Source: Anaerococcus mediterraneensis (GTDB lineage: Bacteria; Bacillota; Clostridia; Tissierellales; Peptoniphilaceae). Taken from it: a DNA stretch of 64,000 nucleotides. The stretch spans positions 1,736,001-1,800,000 of the forward strand of contig NZ_LT635772.1 of assembly GCF_900128415.1 (NCBI RefSeq), written 5' to 3'. A program made the position numbers and the translations under genes. Positions 24,663 through 34,688 of this stretch are shown here, one piece after another (the stretch's first letter is position 1; every line of letters starts with the position of its first letter). Under the pieces are notes generated by a model. The model had not been told where the DNA came from, searched no databases, and saw only the letters and a list, made by a program, of their open reading frames with translations.

Positions 24663-24688
24663 TACGGTTGTCTTATATTTATTTTTCT

Positions 24689-24970
24689 TCAAATTGATTT
24701 TATTGTATAGTTTAATAATTCTAATAATCCAATAACATATATACCTAATTTAGATAATCCAAATGGACTAAATAAAAATGCTAATATTAGTGCTTCAATT
24801 ACAATTTGCTTGTCTCCTTGAAAAATGCTAGCTATTCCAATTATAAAAATCAAAGTAGAAACTACGCTTAACAACGCAGTGCTCAAACTTAATATGAAGG
24901 TTAAAAAAGCTATGAGCAAACTCAACACTAATCTTATCGGTAATAAAATTATTCTAATTATCCATCTCAT
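24689..24970 (-). CDS. CD1845-like ICE membrane protein
   Basis: The 93-residue protein is almost all hydrophobic (three helices) and starts MRWIIRIILLPIRLVLSLLI, as in CD1845-family proteins at the start of clostridial ICE backbones. Function is unknown. AGGAG precedes the ATG. It is the last element gene before lysS. Confidence 0.75.
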   Translation of the reverse strand: MRWIIRIILLPIRLVLSLLIAFLTFILSLSTALLSVVSTLIFIIGIASIFQGDKQIVIEALILAFLFSPFGLSKLGIYVIGLLELLNYTIKSI

Positions 24971-24987
24971 ACATACTCCTAAAAATT

Positions 24988-25016
24988 AAACTGGGATTCA
25001 TAACAAACCCCAGTTT
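24988..25016 (-). terminator. Terminator after lysS, at the ICE boundary
   Basis: AAACTGGG (24,988-24,995) and CCCAGTTT (25,008-25,016 area) form an 8-bp stem between the lysS stop and the first ICE gene. It may belong to the chromosome (lysS terminator) or the element. Confidence 0.6.
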
Positions 25017-25033
25017 CATAATTAGCGTGTCCT

Positions 25034-26947
25034 TTAATATAATTTTGATCCTGCTGGAATATTATCATCCAGCATTATTAAGTTAAGTTTTTCTTCACCG
25101 TCATACTCACAAATTGCAGATATAATCATACCTTCTGAGTCGATTCCCATCATCTTACGAGGAGGAAGATTACAAATTGCAAGTAGTGTCTTTCCAATTA
25201 AGCTCTCTGCGCTGTAATATTCCTTAATACCAGATAAAATAACTCTTTCTTTTTCAGAACCATCATCTAATGTAAATTTCAAAAGTTTTTTTGACTTAGG
25301 AACTTCTTCGCAGTTTTTAACCTTTACAACTCTAAAATCAGATTTTGAGAAAGTTTCAAAGTCTACCATATCTTCAAATAATGGTTCAACTTTCACTTTT
25401 GAAAGGTCAATTTCTTCTGTCGTAAGTTTGTCGTAAGTTTCGTAAGTTTCTTTTGACAAACCCCCATTTTCTGCCTTTTCTAAGCCTATTGGCTTCATTG
25501 TTGGGAATAATAGTACGTCTCTGATTGAGTGTTGACCTGTTAGGATCATAATTAGTCTATCGATACCTATACCAAGTCCACCTGTTGGAGGTAGACCTAC
25601 TTCTAGGGCATTTACAAAGTCGTAGTCCATCATTTGGGCTTCGTCATCGCCTGCTTCTCTTTTTCTAACTTGGTCTAAAAATCTCTCTTTTTGGTCTTCT
25701 GCATCATTTAGCTCTGAGAAGGCATTGCCTATTTCTGCTCCAGAGACAAAGGCTTCAAACCTGTATGTTAGGGACCTGTCATCATTTTTTCTCTTTGCAA
25801 GTGGAGATATTTCTACTGGATAATCTGTGATGAAGGTTGGTTGGATTAGGTTTTCTTCTACGAAAGCGTCGAAGAATTCTGCTATAATTTCGCCCCTTGT
25901 TTCCTTAACTTCAACACCCTTTTCCTTAGCGATAGCTTTCGCTTCTTCGTCGGTTTTAATTTCGTTAAAGTCAACACCGGAGTATTCCTTTACAGCTTCA
26001 ATCATAGGAATTCTCTTCCATGGAGCCTTTAGCTCAATTTCCTGACCATCAAATTCTACTTTTGTTGTACCCTTTACTTTTTTTGCTACATATTCGACCA
26101 TGGATTCTGTGATTTCCATCATGTCTTCATAGTCGCCATAGGCTTGGTATAGCTCCATTGCGGTGTATTCTGGGTTGTGAGTTGCATCCATGCCTTCGTT
26201 TCTAAACATCCTGCCTATCTCATATACCCTATCAAATCCACCTACGATTAGTCTTTTTAGGTAAAGCTCATTGGCAATCCTTAGGTACATATCTATGTCT
26301 AGGGTGTTGTGGTGGGTGATAAAAGGTCTAGCTGTAGCTCCACCTGCTATAGTGTTTAGGATTGGTGTTTCTACTTCTAAAAAGCCCTTATTATCCAAGA
26401 ATTCTCTTATTGCAGAGATGATTTTTGATCTTTGGACAAATACGTCTTTGACTTCTGGATTTACGATCAAATCGATATATCTTTGTCTATATCTAAGGTC
26501 TGGATCTTTTAGACCGTGCCATTTTTCTGGTAATATTTGCAATGATTTGGTTAGAAGGTCTGACTTTACAACCTCAATTGAGATTTCTCCTTGGTTGGTT
26601 TTAAAGACCCTACCTTCGACTCCGACTATATCACCTATATCATATTTTTTTACATATTTAAATTCATCGCCGATAACATTTTTGCGGTTTACAATCTGGA
26701 TCCTGCCATTTTCATCTTGTAGGTCCATAAAACTCATGTTGCCGTGACCCCTTTTTGCAAGGATCCTACCTGCAACTCTTACAGTTTTGTCTTCGTATTG
26801 GTCAAAGTTATCTTTGATTGTTTTTGAATCAGTCCTATCTTTAAAATTAACTATATGATGAGGATCTTTTCCTTCTTCTTTTAGCTCATGAAGTTTTTCT
26901 CTTCTAACTTTGAGCATCTCATTTAAATCTTGTGTGTTATCAGCCAT
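25034..26947 (-). CDS. lysS: Lysyl-tRNA synthetase with C-terminal tRNA-binding domain
   Basis: The 637-residue class II enzyme charges tRNA-Lys. It has the N-terminal OB-fold anticodon-binding domain ([18 protein letters not shown]), motif 2 ([17 protein letters not shown]) and motif 3 ([16 protein letters not shown]). Typical LysRS ends soon after [11 protein letters not shown]; here about 110 more residues (about 527-637) form an OB-fold like the C-terminus of MetRS and Trbp111 ([48 protein letters not shown]). That domain binds tRNA non-specifically in those proteins. It is the last gene of a dusB-greA-lysS unit, and the ICE begins just after its stop. Confidence 0.95.
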   Translation of the reverse strand: MADNTQDLNEMLKVRREKLHELKEEGKDPHHIVNFKDRTDSKTIKDNFDQYEDKTVRVAGRILAKRGHGNMSFMDLQDENGRIQIVNRKNVIGDEFKYVKKYDIGDIVGVEGRVFKTNQGEISIEVVKSDLLTKSLQILPEKWHGLKDPDLRYRQRYIDLIVNPEVKDVFVQRSKIISAIREFLDNKGFLEVETPILNTIAGGATARPFITHHNTLDIDMYLRIANELYLKRLIVGGFDRVYEIGRMFRNEGMDATHNPEYTAMELYQAYGDYEDMMEITESMVEYVAKKVKGTTKVEFDGQEIELKAPWKRIPMIEAVKEYSGVDFNEIKTDEEAKAIAKEKGVEVKETRGEIIAEFFDAFVEENLIQPTFITDYPVEISPLAKRKNDDRSLTYRFEAFVSGAEIGNAFSELNDAEDQKERFLDQVRKREAGDDEAQMMDYDFVNALEVGLPPTGGLGIGIDRLIMILTGQHSIRDVLLFPTMKPIGLEKAENGGLSKETYETYDKLTTEEIDLSKVKVEPLFEDMVDFETFSKSDFRVVKVKNCEEVPKSKKLLKFTLDDGSEKERVILSGIKEYYSAESLIGKTLLAICNLPPRKMMGIDSEGMIISAICEYDGEEKLNLIMLDDNIPAGSKLY

Positions 26948-26956
26948 TTTCTCTCC

Positions 26957-27430
26957 TTATTTGATACCTTTTATTACAAAATACATCTTGCCATTTGGAG
27001 CTTCTACTTCTACCCTATCGCCAACTTTGTGACCTATGACAGCTGATCCTACTGGTGACTCGTTTGAAATAAAGCCTTCAAGTGGGTTGGACTCAGCGGT
27101 TCCTACTATCTTATAGTCTATGTCTTCGTCAAACTCTTCATCATAAAGTGTGACAGTATTGCCTACTCCTACTACATCAGAGTTTGCTTTTACTTCGATA
27201 GTTTTTGCATTTCTGATCATGTCTTCTACTTTGGCTATTCTTGATTCTATTTCACCTTGCTCATTTTTTGCTTCGTCATAGTCAGCATTTTCTGAAAGGT
27301 CACCAAAGCTTCTAGCTATCTTGATTTTTTCTGCAATCTCTGGACGTTTTTTGGTTTTTAAATATTCTAGTTCGTCTTCTAGTTTTTCTAAATACTCTTT
27401 ACTTAATATTACTTCTTTTTTCTCAGTCAT
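26957..27430 (-). CDS. greA: Transcription elongation factor GreA
   Basis: The 157-residue protein has the GreA coiled-coil hairpin ([34 protein letters not shown]) and C-terminal FKBP-like domain ([19 protein letters not shown]). It stimulates transcript cleavage by backtracked RNA polymerase. The ATG at 27,430 is chosen, seven bases after AGGTG; it overlaps the dusB end. It lies nine bases before lysS. Confidence 0.95.
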   Translation of the reverse strand: MTEKKEVILSKEYLEKLEDELEYLKTKKRPEIAEKIKIARSFGDLSENADYDEAKNEQGEIESRIAKVEDMIRNAKTIEVKANSDVVGVGNTVTLYDEEFDEDIDYKIVGTAESNPLEGFISNESPVGSAVIGHKVGDRVEVEAPNGKMYFVIKGIK

Positions 27431-28397
27431 TATTATCACCTAAAACTTTTTTATATTCTTCTAAGAGATCAAAAATCTCTTTTGAAGTGCTTATTTTGTT
27501 GACCCTATCCCTGTATTCACTTGACATATATAGGCCTTTTATATACCAACCAACATGCTTGCGCATTTGGTTTACTACAAGCCTTTCATCCTTAAAGGAA
27601 AGTGCCAGGTCATAGTGGTCTTTTATTTGATTAATTATATCATCAAAACCAACTTTTTGATAGGTTCCTGTTTTCAGATATTCTTTTATATATCTAAAAA
27701 TAAAGGGATTTCCCATAGCGCCTCTTGCTATCATGACCCCATCTGCCTTTGTAGTTTCTATGATATTTATAAAATCTTCTACACTAAAAACATCACCATT
27801 TGCTATTACTGGTATTGTTAGGGATTCTTTTAGTTTTTTTATAGCCTGCCAATCTGCCTTGCCAGAATACATCTGTTTTCTAGTTCTGGCATGGAGGATC
27901 ACATAATCTGCTCCAGCATCCTCCATAGCTAGTCCATTTTCTATATAGTTTATGGACTCATCATCTACACCCAGGCGGTATTTGATATTTATGACCTTGT
28001 CTGTAGAATCTTTTAGGGCTTTAGTTATCTTATAAACTTTATTTGGATCTTTTAGAAGGGCTGATCCTTCACCATTATTGAATATTTTTGGCGCTGGACA
28101 GCCCATATTAAATGAAATTTCTTTTATATTTTCTATAGGATTTATTTTTTCTTCTACAACTTTTTTTATCTTGTCTATATCAGAACCAAAAATCTGTACA
28201 TTGGTATTTTTTTCTAAATCTGATATTAAAAGTATATCTTGGCTAGCCCTATTATCATAGGCTAGGGCATTTACTGATACCATTTCTGTAAAAGCTTTAT
28301 CACATCCATTTTTTTGGCAAACTATCCTAAAAGCAGCATCTGTAACTCCAGCTAGGGGAGCTAGACTTATGCTTTTATTTTTTAGTATTTCTGTCAT
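27423..28397 (-). CDS. dusB: tRNA-dihydrouridine synthase
   Basis: The 324-residue TIM-barrel flavoenzyme reduces uridines in tRNA. It has [13 protein letters not shown] at the N-terminus, the catalytic cysteine in MGCPAPKI (near residue 102), [11 protein letters not shown] and [12 protein letters not shown], with the ARGAMGNPF phosphate-binding motif. It overlaps coaX at its start and greA at its end, giving tight translational coupling. Confidence 0.95.
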   Translation of the reverse strand: MTEILKNKSISLAPLAGVTDAAFRIVCQKNGCDKAFTEMVSVNALAYDNRASQDILLISDLEKNTNVQIFGSDIDKIKKVVEEKINPIENIKEISFNMGCPAPKIFNNGEGSALLKDPNKVYKITKALKDSTDKVINIKYRLGVDDESINYIENGLAMEDAGADYVILHARTRKQMYSGKADWQAIKKLKESLTIPVIANGDVFSVEDFINIIETTKADGVMIARGAMGNPFIFRYIKEYLKTGTYQKVGFDDIINQIKDHYDLALSFKDERLVVNQMRKHVGWYIKGLYMSSEYRDRVNKISTSKEIFDLLEEYKKVLGDNND

Positions 28398-29166
28398 AGA
28401 TCATCCTAAGTCCCTCGAGCATGAGGTCTGGTTCTATGGTATTTATATATTTGCTAGATTGGGAAATGAGCTCAGAAAATCCTCCAGTTGCTATTACATC
28501 TATATCATCTCTATTTATAGATAAAATCTCAACCATTTCATCTTTTATAGAGTCTATGAGCTTATCTATCATACCGATATAGCCAACAACTATACCAGCA
28601 TTTATGGCATCTGAAGTATTTTTATTGATAGTTGTCTCTGGCTGCATCAACTCAATTTTTGGTAGCTTTGCAGTTTTGCCAAAAAGTCCATCTTGGGCAA
28701 TCTTTATACCAGGAGCTATGGCCCCACCCAGGTAAACACCATCAGCTGTGACTACATCTAGGGTTATAGCTGTACCCATATCCACAACTATGGATGGACC
28801 ACCATATTTTTCATAGGCTGCAAGAACATCTACTATCCTATCAGCACCGATTTCTGCTGGATTATCGTAGTCTAATTTTATACCTGTATCAGTCTTATAA
28901 TCTACAACATAGGCTTCCTTGCAAAATAGTTTTCTATTTGCAGACTGCCAGTTGTACAAAACATCAGGTACTACACATGATATTATAGTATCATTGATTT
29001 GGCTTATATCGTATGAATGAATCATAAACATATTAAATAAAGTAGCAACTAATTGATCACTTGTCATTGACAGGTCAGTTGCCACTCTAAATCTAGCTTT
29101 TAAATTTTCATCATCATATACACCTATAACGGTGTTTGTATTTCCTATATCTATAACCAGTAACAT
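28375..29166 (-). CDS. coaX: Type III pantothenate kinase
   Basis: The 263-residue protein phosphorylates pantothenate, the first step of coenzyme A synthesis. It has the N-terminal phosphate loop VIDIGNTNTVIGVYD, PAEIGADRIVDV, VVDMGTAITLDVV and VYLGGAIAPGI, all CoaX signatures. The ATG at 29,166 is preferred, eight bases after AAAGG, over one three codons upstream that abuts it. It leads the coaX-dusB-greA-lysS run. Confidence 0.93.
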   Translation of the reverse strand: MLLVIDIGNTNTVIGVYDDENLKARFRVATDLSMTSDQLVATLFNMFMIHSYDISQINDTIISCVVPDVLYNWQSANRKLFCKEAYVVDYKTDTGIKLDYDNPAEIGADRIVDVLAAYEKYGGPSIVVDMGTAITLDVVTADGVYLGGAIAPGIKIAQDGLFGKTAKLPKIELMQPETTINKNTSDAINAGIVVGYIGMIDKLIDSIKDEMVEILSINRDDIDVIATGGFSELISQSSKYINTIEPDLMLEGLRMIYDRNTKK

Positions 29167-29229
29167 ATTATACATCCTTTGCTTGATTTAACTCTAATAT
29201 GATACGGTTTGCCGGGCTTATTTTCAAGC

Positions 29230-29721
29230 TTATTTGCCCAATTTATATTTTCTTATAAGCCTATTTATTTCATCTATATCTTCTTTTCTCACTTTGACTG
29301 TTTCCCTAGTTGTTTCCCTGTCTCTTTTGACTGCCATCACAAGTTCACCAACATTAGAATCAAAGCCCCATTTTTTGAGGTCTTTAAAGGCTACAAAGCC
29401 GCTGCTTACAAGCATGCCCTCTGATGAGATCTGAAGTTTTGTGGTTGTATAAATGATAAATACAACAGACAATAAAATCATAACAGCTGCTGTTATAATT
29501 GTGACTTTGTTTTTAAGGGCTATGCCTTGGTATAAATTGACACCACCTGTAGCTAATAAAATTCCAAATAAAATCCATTCCAAACTCGAAATTGGTCTTT
29601 TGAATGTGACTACATCATCTTTCATAGCTGCCTTTGCTCTTTGCTGTTTGAATACCCTATAAATAAAAAATGCTGTTATAAGAGCATACATAGCAATAAT
29701 TATCATATCAAAATTTTTCAT
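29230..29721 (-). CDS. Membrane protein of unknown function (PH-like tail)
   Basis: I do not recognise this 163-residue protein. It has one N-terminal helix (4-21), two more helices around residues 47-90, and a soluble C-terminal part (about 92-163) beginning KLQISSEGMLVSSGFVAFKDLKKWGF, which resembles the strand pattern of bacterial PH-like domains attached to membrane anchors. It stands alone between hpt and coaX. Confidence 0.6.
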   Translation of the reverse strand: MKNFDMIIIAMYALITAFFIYRVFKQQRAKAAMKDDVVTFKRPISSLEWILFGILLATGGVNLYQGIALKNKVTIITAAVMILLSVVFIIYTTTKLQISSEGMLVSSGFVAFKDLKKWGFDSNVGELVMAVKRDRETTRETVKVRKEDIDEINRLIRKYKLGK

Positions 29722-29743
29722 AAATCCTCCTAAATTTTCTTAT

Positions 29744-29772
29744 CATAAAAAATAGGTCCTAAAGACCTATTT
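29744..29772 (-). terminator. Terminator at the end of hpt
   Basis: AAATAGGTC and GACCTATTT (29,750-29,758 and 29,764-29,772) form a perfect 9-bp stem with a CTAAA loop, followed on the minus strand by T residues. It overlaps the hpt stop codon. Confidence 0.75.
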
Positions 29773-30336
29773 AATATCTTCTATATCCTCATAGACTGAT
29801 CTTTTGACAACACCAATATATGGCAAGTTTCTATATAGCTGGTCATAGTCTAAACCAAAACCTACTACATATTCGTTAGGTATTTTAAAACCTGTCCAAT
29901 CTGGCTTGATCTCTACTTCTCTTCTTTCTGGTTTGTCTAACAAGGTTATGATTTTAACGTCATTTGCTTCTCTTTTTTGCATATTTTCTTTTATTTTCTT
30001 TAGGGTATAGCCTGTGTCAATGATGTCTTCTACTATTAGGACTTCTTTGCCCTTGACATCCATATCCAAATCCATAAGGATTTTGACATTGCCTGATGAG
30101 TAAGTGTTTGACTCATAAGAAGAAACTGACATAAACTCAAGCTTGCATTTGACATTTAGGTGTTTGGCAAGCTCACTCATAAAGATAACTGATCCTTTGA
30201 GTATGCAAACTAGGATTAGCTCTTCCTTGTCGGCATAGTATTCATTTAGGGTCCTTGCCAAAGATTTTATCTTCTTATTCAAGCTTTCTTCATCAATCAA
30301 AACTTTTTCTATAAGTTCATTGCTATCAATTTTCAT
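29767..30336 (-). CDS. hpt: Hypoxanthine phosphoribosyltransferase
   Basis: The 189-residue enzyme salvages hypoxanthine/guanine to nucleotides. It has LVCILKGSVIFMSELA, the PRPP-binding VLIVEDIIDTGYTL and the C-terminal VGFGLDYDQLYRNLPYIGVV. The preferred start is the ATG at 30,336 with GAGG upstream; the frame is open further into tilS. The tilS-hpt overlap is the usual Firmicute arrangement, but ftsH, which often follows, is not here. Confidence 0.94.
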   Translation of the reverse strand: MKIDSNELIEKVLIDEESLNKKIKSLARTLNEYYADKEELILVCILKGSVIFMSELAKHLNVKCKLEFMSVSSYESNTYSSGNVKILMDLDMDVKGKEVLIVEDIIDTGYTLKKIKENMQKREANDVKIITLLDKPERREVEIKPDWTGFKIPNEYVVGFGLDYDQLYRNLPYIGVVKRSVYEDIEDIK

Positions 30337-31693
30337 CATAAACCTCAATTTTAAGTATTTTTTTGCTTCTTTCTGTAACCTTGAAAGAATCACTTATCCT
30401 AAGACCTGCTAGCCAGATTATTTGATCATCTGATAGGATAATAGGGATCTGATCTCGTTTTTTCCTATCTATTTTTTGATCTATAAAAAAATCTTTGACC
30501 TTTTTTTCACTAGTTCTAGATAAAGGCACAAAATGATCCCCGGGTCTCCTTGTCCTGACCCTTAGGGGGAATTTTAATAAATCATAATCAAAATATCCTG
30601 TATTCTTATCTTTTTTATAGGTCCTACTATCAATTATACTTGATTTTATCATTATTCCATCAAAATTGATAGTAGAGTCTTCACCTAGTTCGTAGACTTT
30701 TTCTATTTTTTTCTCATCACTTGCCAGTTCTAATATATAGTAATCATAAGATTTTCTTAATACCAAGTCATCTTTTACTATAAACTTGCCATTATCCAAA
30801 TCTTTTATAGATAAAAAAGTATCTATGTTTTCTTTAGAGAAATTTTTTATATGACCTTTTATATCGTAGATGGCCCTTCTTATGATCCTTTTTGCCAAAG
30901 CATCATCTATATTGTCAAAATCTTCTTTTATTAGGTAAACTTTATTTTTCTTTATTTTTGCAAGCTTTTTATAAGTCTCTTCTACATTTTTATCTAGGAT
31001 CGATAAGTCATCTTTTGCTATTAGGGAAAGACTTACAAGGCTATCTATAAAATTTGGATTTATTTTTTCGATTTGCGGGATTATATCCAGCCTTATTTTA
31101 TTTCTAGTATAGTCGGTTTCAAAATTTGTTTTATCAAGAGCATAGGGGATTTTTTCTCCCTCTAGGTAGTCAATTATTTGGGATTTTTTTATATCAAGAA
31201 TTGGCCTAATTATATTATTATTTTTATAATCCATAGCCCTAAGACCATCTAGGCCTGTCCCTCTTATGATCCTCATGAGGACTGTTTCTGCCTGGTCGTC
31301 CTTGTTGTGGGCAACTCCTATTTTGGGATTTTTATAATCCTTGGCAAGGCTTGCAAAAAAATCATACCTTAATTTTCTACCTGCATCTTCTGATGAGATT
31401 TTTAATTTTTTGGCATAATCATCCATAGATTTTCTTTCTATAAAATAAGGAAGCCCCAATTTTTTTGCAGTTTCTATAACTAGGTTCTCGTCATTTATAG
31501 CTTCTTTTCTGTGGAGATGATTAAGATGGGCCAAAACTATATCAAAGCCCATCTCTTCTTTAAATTTATTTAGGATGTAGATTAAAAACTGACTATCAGG
31601 ACCCCCGCTAGCTCCAATGATAATAGTATCTCCTCTAGCTATAAGGTCCTGGACTTTTATAGTTTTAAATATCCTATCTTCAATTGTTTTCAT
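30326..31693 (-). CDS. tilS: tRNA(Ile)-lysidine synthetase
   Basis: The 455-residue protein converts C34 of tRNA-Ile(CAU) to lysidine. The PP-loop GASGGPDS is near residue 28, followed by HLNHLHRKEA and GVAHNKDDQAETVLMRIIRGTGLDGL. The C-terminal substrate-binding domain includes LRVRTRRPGDHFVPL. It overlaps divIC upstream and hpt downstream. Confidence 0.94.
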   Translation of the reverse strand: MKTIEDRIFKTIKVQDLIARGDTIIIGASGGPDSQFLIYILNKFKEEMGFDIVLAHLNHLHRKEAINDENLVIETAKKLGLPYFIERKSMDDYAKKLKISSEDAGRKLRYDFFASLAKDYKNPKIGVAHNKDDQAETVLMRIIRGTGLDGLRAMDYKNNNIIRPILDIKKSQIIDYLEGEKIPYALDKTNFETDYTRNKIRLDIIPQIEKINPNFIDSLVSLSLIAKDDLSILDKNVEETYKKLAKIKKNKVYLIKEDFDNIDDALAKRIIRRAIYDIKGHIKNFSKENIDTFLSIKDLDNGKFIVKDDLVLRKSYDYYILELASDEKKIEKVYELGEDSTINFDGIMIKSSIIDSRTYKKDKNTGYFDYDLLKFPLRVRTRRPGDHFVPLSRTSEKKVKDFFIDQKIDRKKRDQIPIILSDDQIIWLAGLRISDSFKVTERSKKILKIEVYDEN

Positions 31694-32153
31694 TTGTCTT
31701 TACTTCTTGGTTTTGGTCTTGATTTACAGGTGCTTGTTCATTTGTTTCTGTGCCTTGACTGTCTGTGTTTTGATTTTGGTCATTTGTTTGGTTTTCCGCA
31801 GGGTTTGCCTGGTTGCCATCAGGAGGTTTTACCACTTGGTTTTCTTCTTGGCCTTTTTTGACCATACCAAGTTTTTCTTTGGCCATTTTTTCCTTAAACT
31901 CATCAGTGTTTCTCATCTCGTAGTCTTCTTTGAGCTCTTCGATTTCTTTTGTGACTTCCTCAAGCTTTTTCCTGCCAGATACTATATCCTTATCTATCTG
32001 CGCCCTATCCCTATCCATCATAGAATTTAGGATAAGAAAGCCAATTATTGCCAGGACTAAGACAAAAAAGGCTCCTAGTAAAAATCTTTTATTTTTTGCA
32101 CCCCTATTTCTTAGATAGGAGTCTCTCCTAGCCTGTCTGTTGTTTCTAGCCAT
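31680..32153 (-). CDS. divIC: FtsL/DivIC-type septum formation protein
   Basis: The 157-residue protein has a basic cytoplasmic start, one membrane helix (about 24-44) and a coiled coil (about 50-95), the layout of the bitopic divisome protein DivIC. From about residue 105 the tail is low-complexity N/Q/E/P-rich, longer than usual for the family. The neighbours rqcP and tilS match the conserved yabO-divIC-tilS order and support the assignment. Confidence 0.82.
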   Translation of the reverse strand: MARNNRQARRDSYLRNRGAKNKRFLLGAFFVLVLAIIGFLILNSMMDRDRAQIDKDIVSGRKKLEEVTKEIEELKEDYEMRNTDEFKEKMAKEKLGMVKKGQEENQVVKPPDGNQANPAENQTNDQNQNTDSQGTETNEQAPVNQDQNQEVKTNENN

Positions 32154-32391
32154 CTATAACCTCATACATTGCATCAGCATCATTTTTTTTGGCCCCGTCA
32201 ATAAGGTCTGTAACTCTGACCTTGAGGGTTGATCTGCCAAAGCTTACTTCTATGATATCACCAGGACTTACAATACTACCTGCCTTGGCGATTTTATCAT
32301 TTATCTTTACTCTTTCATTTTCACAGGCTTCTTTTGCTACCTGTCGTCTTTTAATTATCCTTGAATTTTTTAAAAATTTATCTACTCTCAT
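32146..32391 (-). CDS. rqcP: S4-domain RNA-binding protein RqcP (YabO)
   Basis: The 81-residue protein is a single S4 domain: MRVDKFLKNSRIIKRRQVAKEACENERVKIND, then GDIIEVSFG. RqcP acts with RqcH in alanine-tailing of stalled nascent chains on 50S subunits. It overlaps divIC by eight bases. Confidence 0.9.
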   Translation of the reverse strand: MRVDKFLKNSRIIKRRQVAKEACENERVKINDKIAKAGSIVSPGDIIEVSFGRSTLKVRVTDLIDGAKKNDADAMYEVIDG

Positions 32392-32463
32392 ACCTTAACT
32401 TTACTTTTTTTAAATCCTTATTCAATTTTAGGCAAAAACCAAAGAGATCAGTATAGTTTTATT

Positions 32464-33498
32464 ATGAAATATATTATCCATATCGACTGTGACGCTTTTT
32501 ATGCATCCTGCGAAGAAATTAGAAATCCAAAATTAAAAAATATACCTATGGCTGTGGGTGGTCTTTCTAATAAATCCATAATAACAACTGCCAACTACAA
32601 GGCTAGAAAATTTGGGATCCATTCTGCTATGCCTGTTTTTATGGCCAAAAGTTTATGCCCAGACCTATTTATGGTTGGGGTTGACCATCCCTATTATAGA
32701 GAAAAATCCAAAGAAGTCTTTGCCATTATAAAAAAATATGCCCATCTTTTTGAACAGGTTTCTATCGATGAGGCCTACATACAAATTGACCTTGATGATC
32801 CAATCGATTTTGCAAAGAATCTCCAAAAGGAAATTTTAGATAAGACTCAGATACCAATCTCTATCGGTATTTCCTATAATAAATTTCTGGCAAAACTAGC
32901 TAGCGACTGGAATAAACCCTTCGGTATCAAATACATAGGCCATGAAGATGTAGGTCAAATCCTACCAGATTTACCAGTGGGCAAGGTCCACGGCATAGGC
33001 AAAAAAAGTACAAAAAAACTAAATGATATAGGTATTTACAAGGTAGCTGATCTGCTAAAACTAGACCTAAACTTTTTAGAGGAACTTTTTGGCAAAAATG
33101 GATCCTATGTTTATGGGGTTATAAGAGGGATAGATCCAAGGCCTGTAAATCCTACTAGGGATAGAAAATCTATTGGCAAGGAACGCACCTTTAGAGAAAA
33201 CACATCAGATCCTGATATTTTAAAATCTTACCTAAGAAAAATTTCAGAACTCATAGAAGCTGAGATGGTAAAAAAAGAAATCCAGGGCAAAACCCTTTCT
33301 ATAAAACTAAAAAATGCAGAATTCAAAAACAAAAACAGATCTATTACCCTCCAAGAACCAGTTTATAAAAAAGAAGACATCTATAGAGAAGCCGTCATGC
33401 TTTTTGACCAGACCTTTAAAGGCGAAGAGATAAGGCTAATCGGTATCTCCCTATCAAACCTCAGTGAGAAAAATATAGACCAGCTAAGTTTTTTATAG
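32464..33498 (+). CDS. dinB: DNA polymerase IV (Y family)
   Basis: The 344-residue translesion polymerase has HIDCDAFYASCEEI (first metal site), SIDEAYI (catalytic acidic pair) near residue 103, the helix-hairpin-helix KVHGIGKKSTKKL and a little-finger domain. It is on the plus strand, facing recA across a shared terminator, and diverges from rqcP. No ribosome-binding site is strong, and no LexA box was found upstream. It ends without a recognisable beta-clamp motif beyond QLSFL. Confidence 0.94.
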   Translation: MKYIIHIDCDAFYASCEEIRNPKLKNIPMAVGGLSNKSIITTANYKARKFGIHSAMPVFMAKSLCPDLFMVGVDHPYYREKSKEVFAIIKKYAHLFEQVSIDEAYIQIDLDDPIDFAKNLQKEILDKTQIPISIGISYNKFLAKLASDWNKPFGIKYIGHEDVGQILPDLPVGKVHGIGKKSTKKLNDIGIYKVADLLKLDLNFLEELFGKNGSYVYGVIRGIDPRPVNPTRDRKSIGKERTFRENTSDPDILKSYLRKISELIEAEMVKKEIQGKTLSIKLKNAEFKNKNRSITLQEPVYKKEDIYREAVMLFDQTFKGEEIRLIGISLSNLSEKNIDQLSFL

Positions 33499-33518
33499 GA
33501 TTTCTAAAAATAGATACA

Positions 33519-33547
33519 AAAAAGACCATGGTTTTGCATGGTCTTTT
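33519..33547. terminator. Bidirectional terminator between dinB and recA
   Basis: AAAAGACCATG and CATGGTCTTTT form a perfect 11-bp stem with A/T tracts on both sides, between convergent genes. Confidence 0.85.
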
Positions 33548-33549
33548 CA

Positions 33550-34611
33550 TTATTCATCTAACAATGATTCTTGTTTGCTTTCGCCTGGATCTTCTTCGAC
33601 TTCCTTGCCCATTTTCTTTGCAAGGTCATCTTTGAAGGCCTTTCTGACTTTTTCGTCAATTTCTTTTGCTAATTCTGGATTTTCATCTAGCATATCTTTG
33701 ACTTTTTCACGGCCTTGACCAAGTTTTTCCTCACCGTATGAATACCAAGATCCAGCCTTTTCTATTATATCTAGGTCTACTGCTGTATCTAGGAGGACAC
33801 CAGTTTTTGAAATTCCCTTGCCATACATGATGTCAAATTCTACAATCTTAAATGGTGGAGCTACCTTGTTTTTTACAATTTTGACCCTGGTTCTAGAACC
33901 TATTGAGTCCTCTCCCTCGGTGATTGTTTTTATCCTTCTGATATCCATCCTGACTGATGAATAGAATTTTAGGGCACGGCCACCTGTTGTTGTCTCTGGG
34001 TTTCCAAACATAACACCGATTTTCTCCCTAAGTTGGTTGATAAATATAACTGTTGTGTTTGATTTTGAGATGATACCTGTTAGCCTTCTGAGGGCCTGAC
34101 TCATAAGTCTAGCCTGTAGACCCATATGGCTATCTCCCATCTCTCCTTCGATTTCTGCCTTTGGCACAAGGGCTGCAACTGAGTCTATAACAATAAGACC
34201 AACTGCATTTGACCTTACAAGGCTTTCAGCTATATCAAGTCCTGCCTCACCAGTATCTGGTTGAGAAAGGATTAGCTCATCAACATTTACCCCGAGATTT
34301 TCTGCATATTCAGCATCTAGTGCGTGCTCTGCATCGACAAAGGCACACATATCGCCTAGCTTTTGAGCTTCTGCTATTATGTGTAGGGCTAGTGTTGTCT
34401 TACCAGATGATTCTGGTCCATAGATTTCTATAACCCTGCCTCTTGGGATACCACCGATACCCAAAGCTATATCTAGGTTTACAGCTCCTGTTGGTATAGC
34501 ATCAATCGCTACCCTTGGGGCTTCTCCCATTTTCATTATAGATCCCTTACCGTATTTTTTTTCTATCTGTTTAAAGGCCTGATCTAAGGCCTTTTGTCTT
34601 TCTTTATCCAT
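33550..34611 (-). CDS. recA: Recombinase A
   Basis: The 353-residue recombinase has Walker [10 protein letters not shown] near residue 66, Walker [13 protein letters not shown], the L2 loop region with [17 protein letters not shown] and a usual-length acidic C-terminus. No intein is present. It carries out strand exchange and supports homologous recombination. No LexA-type operator was seen in the 78 bases upstream; the start follows AAGGAGAC. Confidence 0.97.
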   Translation of the reverse strand: MDKERQKALDQAFKQIEKKYGKGSIMKMGEAPRVAIDAIPTGAVNLDIALGIGGIPRGRVIEIYGPESSGKTTLALHIIAEAQKLGDMCAFVDAEHALDAEYAENLGVNVDELILSQPDTGEAGLDIAESLVRSNAVGLIVIDSVAALVPKAEIEGEMGDSHMGLQARLMSQALRRLTGIISKSNTTVIFINQLREKIGVMFGNPETTTGGRALKFYSSVRMDIRRIKTITEGEDSIGSRTRVKIVKNKVAPPFKIVEFDIMYGKGISKTGVLLDTAVDLDIIEKAGSWYSYGEEKLGQGREKVKDMLDENPELAKEIDEKVRKAFKDDLAKKMGKEVEEDPGESKQESLLDE

Positions 34612-34688
34612 AATGTCTCCTTATAAGTAATAATCACATATCTTTTACTATTATTATATATTATTTTAAATTTTATTAAAGAAATATC

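Larger units (their letters stand above)
1..24990 (-). mobile_element. Integrative conjugative element (partial, decayed, with nested insertion)
   Basis: From the lysS 3' end to the left edge the genes are those of a clostridial-type ICE: CD1845-like protein, RepA, DnaC, PcfB, VirD4, SSB-like protein, Maff2, relaxase and an XRE regulator, almost all on one strand. Chromosomal housekeeping genes start abruptly at lysS. No VirB4/VirB6-type channel genes, NlpC/P60 hydrolase or integrase of the backbone lie in the window; Maff2 is truncated and virD4 is interrupted, so the element looks decayed or dependent on a helper. The right boundary is placed in the short gap after lysS. The left boundary is outside, and bases 1-1,500 could belong to a different mobilizable element. 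Confidence 0.75.

Noticed and set aside
24971..25033. tRNA gene as ICE attachment site
   Set aside because: The interval is too short and contains only a hairpin; no cloverleaf sequence was seen.
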